A stretch of DNA of 64,000 nucleotides from Pseudomonas benzenivorans (GTDB taxonomy: Bacteria > Pseudomonadota > Gammaproteobacteria > Pseudomonadales > Pseudomonadaceae), in contig NZ_CP137892.1 of the NCBI RefSeq assembly GCF_033547155.1, positions 1,240,001-1,304,000 on the forward strand. Reading direction: 5' to 3'. Of this stretch, positions 55,138 through 62,803 are shown in pieces (positions within the stretch are counted from its first letter, which is position 1; each line of letters starts with the position of its first letter). Under the pieces are notes generated by a model. That model saw nothing but the letters and a program-made list of their open reading frames with translations, did no database searches and was not told the origin of the DNA. The translations under genes and the position numbers were made by a program.

Positions 55138-55425
55138 ATGGCTCACAAACACCAGAATCTCCTGTACTCGATCTTCGAGGACCCGCTGCGCAGCAATATC
55201 CACTGGCGCGAAGTCGAGTCGCTGCTGCATCACCTCGAGGCCAAGGTCGAGCCGATCCTCGGGGCGCGCTTTCGCGTGACGCTCAACGACTATGAGTTCG
55301 TGCTGCACCATCCGCACCAGGGCAACGAGTGCAGCAAGCAGGAGATCAAGCACCTGCGCGAATGCCTGGCTAATGCCGGCATGACCCCCTCTGGCTACGA
55401 CCAGAAGTTCGGTCGAGCGGGGTAG
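55138..55425 (+). CDS. HicA-like small protein without a HicB partner
   Basis: This 95-residue protein reads KHQNLLYSIFEDPLRSNIHW then REVESLLHHLEAKV, RFRVTLNDYEFVLHHPHQGN, and EIKHLRECLANAG. This is the pattern of HicA-family proteins (alpha-beta-beta-beta-alpha double-stranded-RNA-binding-like fold; the functional His sits in the third strand, here LHHPH). ATG 55138 has GAGGAGGG about 7 nt upstream. True HicA toxins are paired with an antitoxin HicB; none is seen on either side, so this may be a domesticated, non-toxic chromosomal member. Confidence 0.7.
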   Translation: MAHKHQNLLYSIFEDPLRSNIHWREVESLLHHLEAKVEPILGARFRVTLNDYEFVLHHPHQGNECSKQEIKHLRECLANAGMTPSGYDQKFGRAG

Positions 55426-55433
55426 GGCGGCCG

Positions 55434-55640
55434 GTGGCGCGCTGGATGATGCTGGCCGGCCTGGCGCTGTTGCTGCTGGGCGCCACGCTGCATTTCGCCC
55501 CCTGGCTGCTGCACTGGTTCGGCCGCCTGCCCGGCGATATCCGCATCGAGTCGGCGCGCGGCCGCGTGTTCATCCCGCTGACCTCGATGCTGCTCGTCAG
55601 CCTGGCGCTGACTCTGCTGATCAATCTGTTCAGGCGCTGA
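55434..55640 (+). CDS. DUF2905 small membrane protein
   Basis: This 68-residue protein has two membrane helices separated by the hallmark GRLPGDIRIESARGRVFIPLT loop of DUF2905. It starts at GTG 55434, 8 bp after the HicA-like gene, so they may be cotranscribed. Function unknown. Its 3' end converges with the EAL gene. Confidence 0.88.
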   Translation: MARWMMLAGLALLLLGATLHFAPWLLHWFGRLPGDIRIESARGRVFIPLTSMLLVSLALTLLINLFRR

Positions 55641-55678
55641 CCGCGCTGCGCTACCGGTTCGGCGCGGGTGTGTAGCCG

Positions 55679-56953
55679 CTACCGATCCTGCCAATCCAGG
55701 TCGCAGCAGAACACCCGCAGCAGGCCGCCGACATGAACGGTCTGCGACAGGGTGATGCACATGCGGGAATCCGCGATCGACAGATAGGGTCGGCTGACCT
55801 GAATGACCCCCGGTTGCTTCAGGGCCCGGAAGTGGTAGTGCTTGTGCGACCAGTTGGCATGGTCGCCGCATAGCAGCGGGGCGAATCGCAGGTTCAGCCG
55901 CTGCTGGTAATGCAGGGGATAGACGCTGGGCGACACCTGGTATCCCGCCTCGTCGAGCAGGTAGCAGCGCACCGTGCGTGGATCGCTGAACAGCAGCGCG
56001 CTGCTCTGGGCGAACTGCTGGTGGGCCGCGAAGTCGGCCCGGGCCTGCTGGAACAGGCCTTCGATGCCGCGCGAGTAATGCTGCAGGTCGGCGCTGCGTT
56101 TGCCGCTTTGCCACTGCTGGCCACGTCGCAGCCTGGCGAAGGTCTCGGCCACCCCGGTAGGGTCGATGAGGCACGGCTGCGGTTTGGCGAAATGGAAGCC
56201 CTGGACCATGTCGGCGTTGGCCGCGATGGCCAGCAGGGCCTCGTGCTCGCTTTCCACGCCCTCGACCACCACCAGGCAGCCGGCCTCGTGGAGCAGGCTG
56301 ACGAGGCCGTTGAGAATGCGCTCGACGCGCGCGGAGTGGCTGGCATCCTGAATCAGGCGGCGGTCGATCTTGACGATGTCCGGCTCCAGATCCCAGATCC
56401 GGTCGAAATTGGAGTGGCCGGCGCCGAAGTCGTCGATGGCGATCAGGCAACCCAGCTCCCGGAAGTGGCGGATGAACTGCTTCAGTTGCACCTGATCACG
56501 GACTTCGCTTTCGATGATCTCGATGACCAGCCGATGGGCGGGGAGGCCGGTCGCGCGCAGCAGAGTTCGGGTGAAGCCGATATCCGGGCGTTCGCTGACC
56601 AGGTACTGCGAGTTCAGGTTGAGGAACAGCCAGGCGTGACCGCTGGCCTGGCGGGCAAAGTTATGCATGTGCAGGGTGCGGCAGGTGCGGTCCAGCTCCA
56701 GGCATTCGCGGCCATCCTTCGGCATGGCCAGCAGCGTCGCCGGTGACTCCGTGCGGCCATCGGCATGGCGGGCGCGGACCAGCCCTTCGTAACCCACCGC
56801 GCGGCCGTGGGCGATGCTGAAGATCGGCTGGAAGTGGCTGCTCAGTGACAGGCCGCGATAGTGGCTATATGGCATCGGCTCGGCGAGCGGATATTGCAGG
56901 GCGATACGGGCGGCCTGGTCGAGTTCCGGCAAGGGCAGGGCGGCATGGTGCAT
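55679..56953 (-). CDS. EAL-domain c-di-GMP phosphodiesterase with C-terminal sensor-like domain
   Basis: This 424-residue cytoplasmic protein has an EAL domain at about 35-280 that retains the residues expected for activity: FQPIF, E56 in the GYEGLVRA form of the EAL motif, LFLNLN, VIEIIESEV, IAIDDFGAGHSN, DIVKIDRRL, VVEGVES and VQGFHFAKP. The C-terminal ~140 residues (about 285-424) have no membrane helix and resemble a cache/PAS-like sensor fold; I cannot name it. GGGGGAAG precedes ATG 56953 by 5 nt. It is the last gene of the MCP / NIT-like / EAL operon, 11 bp after the NIT-like gene. By family knowledge it should hydrolyse c-di-GMP to pGpG. Confidence 0.88.
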   Translation of the reverse strand: MHHAALPLPELDQAARIALQYPLAEPMPYSHYRGLSLSSHFQPIFSIAHGRAVGYEGLVRARHADGRTESPATLLAMPKDGRECLELDRTCRTLHMHNFARQASGHAWLFLNLNSQYLVSERPDIGFTRTLLRATGLPAHRLVIEIIESEVRDQVQLKQFIRHFRELGCLIAIDDFGAGHSNFDRIWDLEPDIVKIDRRLIQDASHSARVERILNGLVSLLHEAGCLVVVEGVESEHEALLAIAANADMVQGFHFAKPQPCLIDPTGVAETFARLRRGQQWQSGKRSADLQHYSRGIEGLFQQARADFAAHQQFAQSSALLFSDPRTVRCYLLDEAGYQVSPSVYPLHYQQRLNLRFAPLLCGDHANWSHKHYHFRALKQPGVIQVSRPYLSIADSRMCITLSQTVHVGGLLRVFCCDLDWQDR

Positions 56954-56964
56954 CCGGCTTCCCC

Positions 56965-57816
56965 CTAGCGCTGCGGCTGCAGTTGCTGCAATGCGGTATC
57001 CACCAGGGCCAGCAGTTCGTCGATGGCCTGGGTGGCGCGCTGAAAATAGGCCTTGGCGGCGATTGCCGGCTGCGCCTGGCCGAGCAGCTCCTGTTCGATG
57101 CAGTGCAGGAAGTCGTCGATCACCCGTTGCCGATCGGGCAGGCGGAACAGATCGCCCTGTGGTTGTTCGCCGGCATGGCGCTGCAGGGTCGCGAAGGCCG
57201 TGCCGGCCAGCAGCTGAATCTTCTGGTAGAGAAAGCGCAGGCGCACGCGCTGCTCGGCGCTGCTCTTGCCGGCGGCCGCGATACCGGTGCCCAGGGCGCG
57301 CGCCTGGCCTGCCCATTCCGCCGCCTGGACCACCTCGCGCCAGATGCAGGGCAGGTAGCCCAATGTGGGGCGGCCCTCGCTCAGGTCGACCTCGCAGGCC
57401 ACATCCTCCATCAGGAAGATGCTGTTGCGGATGATCAGGTGATGCTGGAGCAGATTGTTCGCCGGGTCGTCGATGCGCCCCTCACGCAGGCGCGACCAGT
57501 GATCGATCAGGCCGTTCCAGGTGTCGCGGTGACTGCCGCCGAGCTGCTGGGCCTCGCGGATATGCCGGTCCAGCTGCTGCCGCGTCTCGGCAAGGGCCTG
57601 GCCCATGCCGGCATCGCCACAGAGCACGCCGTTGCTCAGGCCGCGGTGGCGCTGCAAGCCGGCGATCAGTGCGCGCAACAGGGTCAGCTGGCGGATATTC
57701 GACTGGATGAGCAGTCGCTTCTGGCGTTTCGTCCGCCGGTGCAGGGCGTAGAAGGCCAGGGGCAGTGCGACCGTTCCGGCGGGCAGGTACAGCGCGAGTC
57801 CGTGTAAGCCGTCCAT
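56965..57816 (-). CDS. Membrane-anchored NIT-like helical sensor protein (paralogue 1)
   Basis: This 283-residue protein has one N-terminal membrane helix (about 6-25) followed by HRRTKRQKR, placing the body in the cytoplasm. Residues about 40-270 are all-helical, with LQRHRGLSNGVLCGD at 54-68, close to the core motif of nitrate- and nitrite-sensing (NIT) domains, and a second helical bundle containing FLYQKIQLLAG. Typical NIT receptors carry the domain between two membrane helices and fuse it to an output domain; here neither is true. The start is 4 bp after the MCP stop. The likely role is sensory input for the MCP or EAL neighbour; the ligand is unproven. Confidence 0.7.
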   Translation of the reverse strand: MDGLHGLALYLPAGTVALPLAFYALHRRTKRQKRLLIQSNIRQLTLLRALIAGLQRHRGLSNGVLCGDAGMGQALAETRQQLDRHIREAQQLGGSHRDTWNGLIDHWSRLREGRIDDPANNLLQHHLIIRNSIFLMEDVACEVDLSEGRPTLGYLPCIWREVVQAAEWAGQARALGTGIAAAGKSSAEQRVRLRFLYQKIQLLAGTAFATLQRHAGEQPQGDLFRLPDRQRVIDDFLHCIEQELLGQAQPAIAAKAYFQRATQAIDELLALVDTALQQLQPQR

Positions 57817-57820
57817 GGGG

Positions 57821-58951
57821 TTACCTCGTCAGGTGGGCCAGATGGTGGGCGATGGTGCGGGCCTGGTCGGCGGCCCGCAGGTTATCGGCATTGCCCTGGC
57901 GGACGTGGTCGGCCAGCTCGGCGATCTCCGCCACGGCCTTGCCCTGCTGTTCGGTACTGACCGCCACCTGGTCCACCTGCTCGGTCAATTGCCAGGTGCA
58001 CTGCTGCACCCGGTCGAGCAGATTGCGCACCGCCTCCGAGCTGTGGGCGCTGCCTTGGGCCAGTTCGCTGAGGCCCGCCACCTGCACGGTGGCGCCCTGG
58101 ATGTGCCGTTGCACCGACTCGATGTTGCGGCTGATCTCCGCCGCGGACTCCTGGCTGTGCTGGGCCAGGCGGCGCACCTCGTCGGCGACCACGGCGAAGC
58201 CACGCCCGCTCTCGCCGGCTCGCGCGGCTTCGATCGCCGCATTGAGCGCGAGCAGGTTGGTCTGGTCGGCAATGCCGCGGATGGTGCCGGACATTTCGTT
58301 GATGGTGTGCGAATTGCTGTGCAGCTGCAGGATCAGCTCGTTGGTGGCCTGGGCCTGCTGGGCCATGAGCGCAACCTGACGCACCAGCTCGGTAACCCGG
58401 GCGATGCCGTCGCCCAGTTGCGCGCGGGCCGCCAGGCTGGCCTGCCGCGACTCGTCGGCCAGCGCCGCCACCTGGACGATGCTCACATTCAGCTGCTCGA
58501 CGGCGGCGGCGGCCATGCTGGCCGCGTCGCTCTGGCCTTCGGCGTTGCGGGTCACCAGCATGGCGCTTTGCTCCAGTTCCTGGGAGGAGTGGGATATTTC
58601 ATCCAGACGCTGTTGCAGCAACTGCTGACGGCGCTGCTCGCGATGCAGCCACTGCTGCAGGCTACGGCCAAGGGGCAGCAACAACCGCCACTCGAGCGGG
58701 CCGGGCGCCGCCTGGCCGGCCTGCCGGGCGGAATCGTCGCAGTAACGTTGCAGCTGCAGCACCTCCTGCCACAGCAGCCACAGGCTGGAGAGGGCCAGGT
58801 AGGCCAGCACTGCCCAGGCCATTGCCGCGAGCTGGGGCGACAACAGCGTCAGGGTGCCCGCGGCCAGGGCCATGCCGACCAGGGTGCGGAACATGCCGGC
58901 GACGCCCAGTGCGCCGAGTAGCAATAGGCAGGGGTAGGTAAGCCACTTCAT
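57821..58951 (-). CDS. Methyl-accepting chemotaxis protein lacking a periplasmic sensory domain
   Basis: This 376-residue protein has two to three membrane helices within residues 1-65 ([37 protein letters not shown]) and only a tiny loop between them. A linker then leads into the MCP signalling coiled coil. The highly conserved hairpin tip is present at about 226-262 ([20 protein letters not shown], then [19 protein letters not shown]), so coupling to CheA/CheW-type partners is possible. No che genes are nearby. The start at 58951 is favoured because the longer frame upstream translates a terminator hairpin. First gene of the operon with the NIT-like and EAL genes. Confidence 0.9.
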   Translation of the reverse strand: MKWLTYPCLLLLGALGVAGMFRTLVGMALAAGTLTLLSPQLAAMAWAVLAYLALSSLWLLWQEVLQLQRYCDDSARQAGQAAPGPLEWRLLLPLGRSLQQWLHREQRRQQLLQQRLDEISHSSQELEQSAMLVTRNAEGQSDAASMAAAAVEQLNVSIVQVAALADESRQASLAARAQLGDGIARVTELVRQVALMAQQAQATNELILQLHSNSHTINEMSGTIRGIADQTNLLALNAAIEAARAGESGRGFAVVADEVRRLAQHSQESAAEISRNIESVQRHIQGATVQVAGLSELAQGSAHSSEAVRNLLDRVQQCTWQLTEQVDQVAVSTEQQGKAVAEIAELADHVRQGNADNLRAADQARTIAHHLAHLTR

Positions 58952-58976
58952 GAGTCCGTGTCTCCCGCAGTAGCCG

Positions 58977-59022
58977 AAAAAAACGCCTGAAGCCCTGCGA
59001 AAAGCCGCAGTGGGTTCAGGCG
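58977..59022 (-). terminator. Intrinsic terminator in the leader of the MCP / NIT-like / EAL operon
   Basis: On the minus strand, an 8-bp outer stem CGCCTGAA/TTCAGGCG, a further CTGCG/CGCAG stem with a small bulge and a GCTTTT loop are followed by seven T (58983-58977). This ends 25 nt before the MCP start codon. No gene lies upstream on that strand, so it looks like a leader attenuator. A second hairpin (GCAGGA/TCCTGC, 59033-59049) stands just before it. Confidence 0.85.
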
Positions 59023-59468
59023 CCGTTGCCTTGCAGGAGCGAGTCCTGCCGAAGTGATCGTTGTAGCGGGGGCAATGCAGAAAGAGTGCCATGGCGGCGC
59101 GGCGCCGGCGGTGAGGGCGGACAGGGCGCTGGAGGGCGGGCGATTCCGAGAAAGCGCGGGTGCCATTGCGCCCGCGCTCACCAGAATGGTGCGCTGGGCG
59201 CCCGCCTCTGGCGCAGGCCGCTTTAGCCCGGGCAGCCGCTGCGCCTGTCTGTGCTCTGCAGGCAAACGACGGAGTGATTCGTCCCTGCGCCCATAGGTTT
59301 CTGCAAAAAATACAGAGCTTTGCGCAAGAAGCCGTCATGGTTCTGCCACTAAATTCCGTCCTCCACGCGTGGCGTGCGCCTGGCTTTGGGTCCGTGGTCG
59401 GACCGAGCCAGCCAGCCGATACCGCGCGGTGGTCTCACAACAACAGTCTCCACAAGAGGATGGGCGTG
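59023..59468. promoter_or_regulatory. Divergent MCP-operon / putA control region
   Basis: This gap must contain promoters for the leftward MCP operon and for putA. Besides the GCAGGA/TCCTGC hairpin at 59033-59049, a perfect 8-bp inverted repeat AGCGCGGG / CCCGCGCT with a 10-nt loop lies at 59153-59178. The stretch from about 59295 is AT-richer and probably holds the putA promoter. I could not assign a PruR site or clear -10/-35 boxes. The ribosome site AAGAGGA precedes putA. Confidence 0.45.
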
Positions 59469-62400
59469 ATGTTCAAAGCCAGTCACGTCTTGCAGGACGA
59501 GTTCCTTAACCGGATCTCTGCCGCCAAGGCCGCCGATTTCTTCCCTGTCATCAGCGCGAACTACAGCGTTGACGAGGCAGCCTATCTCACTGAGCTACTG
59601 CAGCTCGCCGATCCCGGTCAGGACGGCATCGAGGCTATCCGCCGCAATGCCCGCACGTTGATCCAAGACGTGCGCAGCCGGGACAATGCCGTCGATACCC
59701 TCGACGCACTGCTTCGTCAGTACAGCCTCGATACCCAGGAAGGGCTGATGCTCATGTGCCTGGCCGAGGCTCTGCTGCGCGTGCCGGACGCCGCCACCGC
59801 CGACGCGCTGATCCGCGACAAGCTCAATGCCGCCGAGTGGGAACGCCACCTCGGCAAGAGCGACAGCGTGCTGGTCAACTTCGCCGCCTGGGGCCTGGTG
59901 ATGACCGGCAAGGTGGTCGATTCGGAAACCGCCGACGGCCGGCCGAAGAGCATCCTCGGCAAGCTCATCCAGCGTTCCGGCGAGCCGGTGATCCGCGCCG
60001 CGATGAACCAGGCGATGAAGCTGATGGGCAAGCAGTTCGTGCTCGGCCGCAGCATTTCCGAGGCCCTGAAGAACGGCCGCCCGGAGCGCGAGAAGGGCTA
60101 CACCTACTCCTTCGACATGCTCGGCGAAGCCGCCCTGACCCAGGCCGACGCCGAGAAGTACATGGCCGACTACCGCAAGGCCATCGACACCGTCGGCGCC
60201 GAGCCCCAGGTCGGCCCGGGGCCCAAGCCCTCGGTGTCGATCAAGCTGTCGGCGCTGCACCCGCGCTATGAAGTGGCGCAGCGCGAGCGCGTGCTCACCG
60301 AGCTGTTCGCCAACGTCCGCGAGCTGGCGATCCGGGCCCGCGAGCTGGGCGTCGGTATCTCGGTGGACGCCGAGGAAGCCGATCGCCTGGAGCTGTCCCT
60401 GGAGCTGTACGAGAAGCTGATGCGCGATCCGGCCATCAAGGGCTGGGGCGAGTTCGGCCTGGTGGTGCAGGCCTATTCCAAGCGCTGCCTGCCGGTGCTG
60501 GTGTGGCTGACCCTGCTGGGCAAGGAACTCGGTGCCAAGATGCCGCTGCGCCTGGTCAAGGGCGCCTACTGGGACAGCGAGATCAAGCAGTGCCACGTGC
60601 AGGGTCTGGACGGTTTCCCGGTGTTCACCCGCAAGGAAGCCACCGACACCTCCTACCTGGCCTGCGCGCGTTTCCTGCTGTCGGACTTCACCCGTGGGGT
60701 GATCTACCCGCAGTTCGCCAGCCACAACGCCCACACCGTCAGCTCCATCCTGTCCATGGCCGCCGAGCACCAGCAGCCGCGCGAGTTCGAGTTCCAGCGC
60801 CTGCACGGCATGGGCGACGCGCTGTACGACACGGTGCTGGAGAAGCACGGCAAGACCGTGCGCATCTATGCTCCGGTCGGTGCCCACAAGGACCTGCTGC
60901 CCTACCTGGTGCGGCGCCTGCTGGAAAACGGCGCGAACTCCTCCTTCGTCCACCAGCTGGTCGACCCGAGCACCCCGGTCGAGTCCCTTCTCGATCACCC
61001 GGTGACGCAGTTGCGCAAGTTCAAGTCGCTCAGCAATGAGAAAATCCCCCTTTCGCCCGCGCTGTTTGGCGCCGCGCGGAAAAACTCCCAAGGCATCAAC
61101 ATGAACATTCAGCACTCCTGGGCCGAACTCGAGTCCGCCTACCAGCCGCACCTCGACCGTCAATGGCAAGCCGCCCCGGTGATCAACGGGCAGAAGCTGG
61201 CCGGCAGCGTCCAGGAAGTCCGTTGTCCCTACGAGCTCGGCCGTGTGGTCGGCAGCGCCCAGTTCGCCACGGCCGAACAGGCCGCCCAGGCCCTGGACGG
61301 GCTGCAGGCCGCCTGGCCGCGCTGGAACGCCACGCCGATCGATGCCCGCGCCAGCGTGCTCGAGCGCCTGGCCGACCTGCTCGAGGCCAACCGCGCCGAG
61401 CTGATGGCACTGTGCACCCTGGAGGCCGGCAAGAGCCTGCAGGACGGCATCGACGAGGTGCGCGAGGCGGTGGATTTCTGCCGCTACTACGCCCAGCAGG
61501 CACGCCTGCGTCTGGGCCGCGAAGAGCTGCAGGGGCCGACCGGCGAGCGCAACGAGCTGTTCCATGAGGGCCGTGGCATCTTCGTCTGCGTCAGCCCGTG
61601 GAACTTCCCCCTGGCCATCTACCTGGGCCAGATCACCGCCGCCCTGGTGGCCGGTAACTGCGTGCTGGCCAAGCCGGCCGAGCAGACCAGCCTGATCGCC
61701 GCCCGCGCCCTGGAGCTGATGTTCGAGGCCGGCCTGCCGACCGACGTGATCGCCTTCCTGCCGGGCGACGGCGCCACCCTCGGCGGCGTGTTCTGCCGCG
61801 ATGCCCGCGTCGCCGGCGTGTGCTTCACGGGGTCGACCGAGGTGGCGCGCCTTATCAACCGCCAGCTGGCCGAGAAGCCGGGCCCGATCGCCGCGCTGAT
61901 CGCCGAGACCGGCGGCCAGAACGCGATGATCGTCGACTCCACCGCGCTGCCCGAGCAGGTGGTCAAGGATGCCGTGCAGTCGGCCTTCACCAGCGCCGGC
62001 CAGCGCTGCTCGGCGCTGCGCGTGATGTACGTGCAGGCCGATATCGCCGAGCGGGTGATCGACCTGCTCAAGGGCGCCATGGCCGAACTCAAGGTCGGCC
62101 CGACCCACAAGCGCGAGAGCGACGTCGGCCCGGTGATCGACGCCGAAGCCCGCGAAGGCCTGCTGGCCCATATCGCCCAGCTCAAGGGCGAGGGCAAGCT
62201 GATCGCCGAGGCCAGCCTGCCGGCCGGCCTGGACGGCCACTTCGTCGCCCCGGTGGCGTTCGAAATCGCTGGCATCGACGAGCTGAAGAAGGAAAACTTC
62301 GGCCCCATCCTGCATATCGTCCGCTACCAGGCGGCCGATCTGGACAAGGTGGTGGCGGCCATCAACGGCACCGGCTACGGCCTGACCCTCGGCGTGCACA

Positions 62401-62648
62401 GCCGCAACGAGGAGACCGCCCAGCGCATCGAGGCCCTGGCGCGGGTCGGCAACCTCTACGTCAACCGCAACCAGATCGGCGCCGTGGTCGGCGTGCAGCC
62501 CTTCGGCGGCTGCGGTCTGTCCGGCACCGGCCCGAAGGCCGGTGGCCCGAGCTACCTGCTGCGCTTCGTCAACGAGCGCACCACCTCGGTCAACACCACG
62601 GCGGTGGGCGGCAACGCCTCGCTGCTGTCGCTGGGCGACGAGGTTTAA
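59469..62648 (+). CDS. putA: Bifunctional proline dehydrogenase / L-glutamate gamma-semialdehyde dehydrogenase
   Basis: This 1059-residue enzyme oxidises proline to glutamate in two steps. Start at ATG 59469 (MFKASHVLQDEF) with AAGAGGA 8 nt upstream; ATG 59460 is an alternative. The FAD-dependent proline dehydrogenase barrel covers about 120-480 (KPSVSIKLSALHPRY, RLVKGAYWDSEIK, FASHNAHTVSSI). The NAD-dependent aldehyde dehydrogenase covers about 540-1020, with VSPWNFPLAIYLGQ, GSTEVARLI, ETGGQNAMIVDS and Cys847 in AGQRCSALRV. The N-terminal ribbon-helix-helix domain of trifunctional PutA is absent, so it cannot repress its own gene; control by PruR is expected. Confidence 0.96.
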   Translation: MFKASHVLQDEFLNRISAAKAADFFPVISANYSVDEAAYLTELLQLADPGQDGIEAIRRNARTLIQDVRSRDNAVDTLDALLRQYSLDTQEGLMLMCLAEALLRVPDAATADALIRDKLNAAEWERHLGKSDSVLVNFAAWGLVMTGKVVDSETADGRPKSILGKLIQRSGEPVIRAAMNQAMKLMGKQFVLGRSISEALKNGRPEREKGYTYSFDMLGEAALTQADAEKYMADYRKAIDTVGAEPQVGPGPKPSVSIKLSALHPRYEVAQRERVLTELFANVRELAIRARELGVGISVDAEEADRLELSLELYEKLMRDPAIKGWGEFGLVVQAYSKRCLPVLVWLTLLGKELGAKMPLRLVKGAYWDSEIKQCHVQGLDGFPVFTRKEATDTSYLACARFLLSDFTRGVIYPQFASHNAHTVSSILSMAAEHQQPREFEFQRLHGMGDALYDTVLEKHGKTVRIYAPVGAHKDLLPYLVRRLLENGANSSFVHQLVDPSTPVESLLDHPVTQLRKFKSLSNEKIPLSPALFGAARKNSQGINMNIQHSWAELESAYQPHLDRQWQAAPVINGQKLAGSVQEVRCPYELGRVVGSAQFATAEQAAQALDGLQAAWPRWNATPIDARASVLERLADLLEANRAELMALCTLEAGKSLQDGIDEVREAVDFCRYYAQQARLRLGREELQGPTGERNELFHEGRGIFVCVSPWNFPLAIYLGQITAALVAGNCVLAKPAEQTSLIAARALELMFEAGLPTDVIAFLPGDGATLGGVFCRDARVAGVCFTGSTEVARLINRQLAEKPGPIAALIAETGGQNAMIVDSTALPEQVVKDAVQSAFTSAGQRCSALRVMYVQADIAERVIDLLKGAMAELKVGPTHKRESDVGPVIDAEAREGLLAHIAQLKGEGKLIAEASLPAGLDGHFVAPVAFEIAGIDELKKENFGPILHIVRYQAADLDKVVAAINGTGYGLTLGVHSRNEETAQRIEALARVGNLYVNRNQIGAVVGVQPFGGCGLSGTGPKAGGPSYLLRFVNERTTSVNTTAVGGNASLLSLGDEV

Positions 62649-62657
62649 GCGGTAAAC

Positions 62658-62784
62658 CCAGGGCGGGGTCCAAAAGGCCCCACCCGGCCCTGGCCGAGCC
62701 GCCTACAGGCGGCCCGGTCAGCGGTTCCCAGGCAGCGAGCGCATACCGCGCTCGCTAATAACGAGTGTCACGGCCCGAGCCGTG
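62658..62784 (+). other. Cluster of three hairpins between putA and putP
   Basis: The 155-bp gap holds CCAGGGC...GCCCTGG (62658-62693, with an inner GGGG/CCCC stem), a perfect AGCGAGCGC/GCGCTCGCT 9-bp stem (62734-62756), and CACGGC/GCCGTG (62769-62784). None is followed by a T-run. They may set relative putA and putP mRNA levels by processing or protection of ends. Confidence 0.65.
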
Positions 62785-62803
62785 CCAACACGAGAACAAC
62801 AAG

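Noticed and set aside
55138..55425. Complete HicAB toxin-antitoxin system
   Set aside because: Only the HicA-like member is visible; neither the 83-residue upstream gene nor the DUF2905 gene resembles HicB.
58977..59049. ANTAR-type antitermination target in the MCP leader
   Set aside because: Two hairpins are present, but the loops (CTCGC and GCTTTT on the minus strand) do not match the hexaloop with A1 and G4 expected for ANTAR binding, and no ANTAR protein is visible here.
59595..62399. 934-residue minus-strand open frame across putA
   Set aside because: Antisense shadow of putA with repetitive Gly/Val/Gln/His composition and no recognisable motif.
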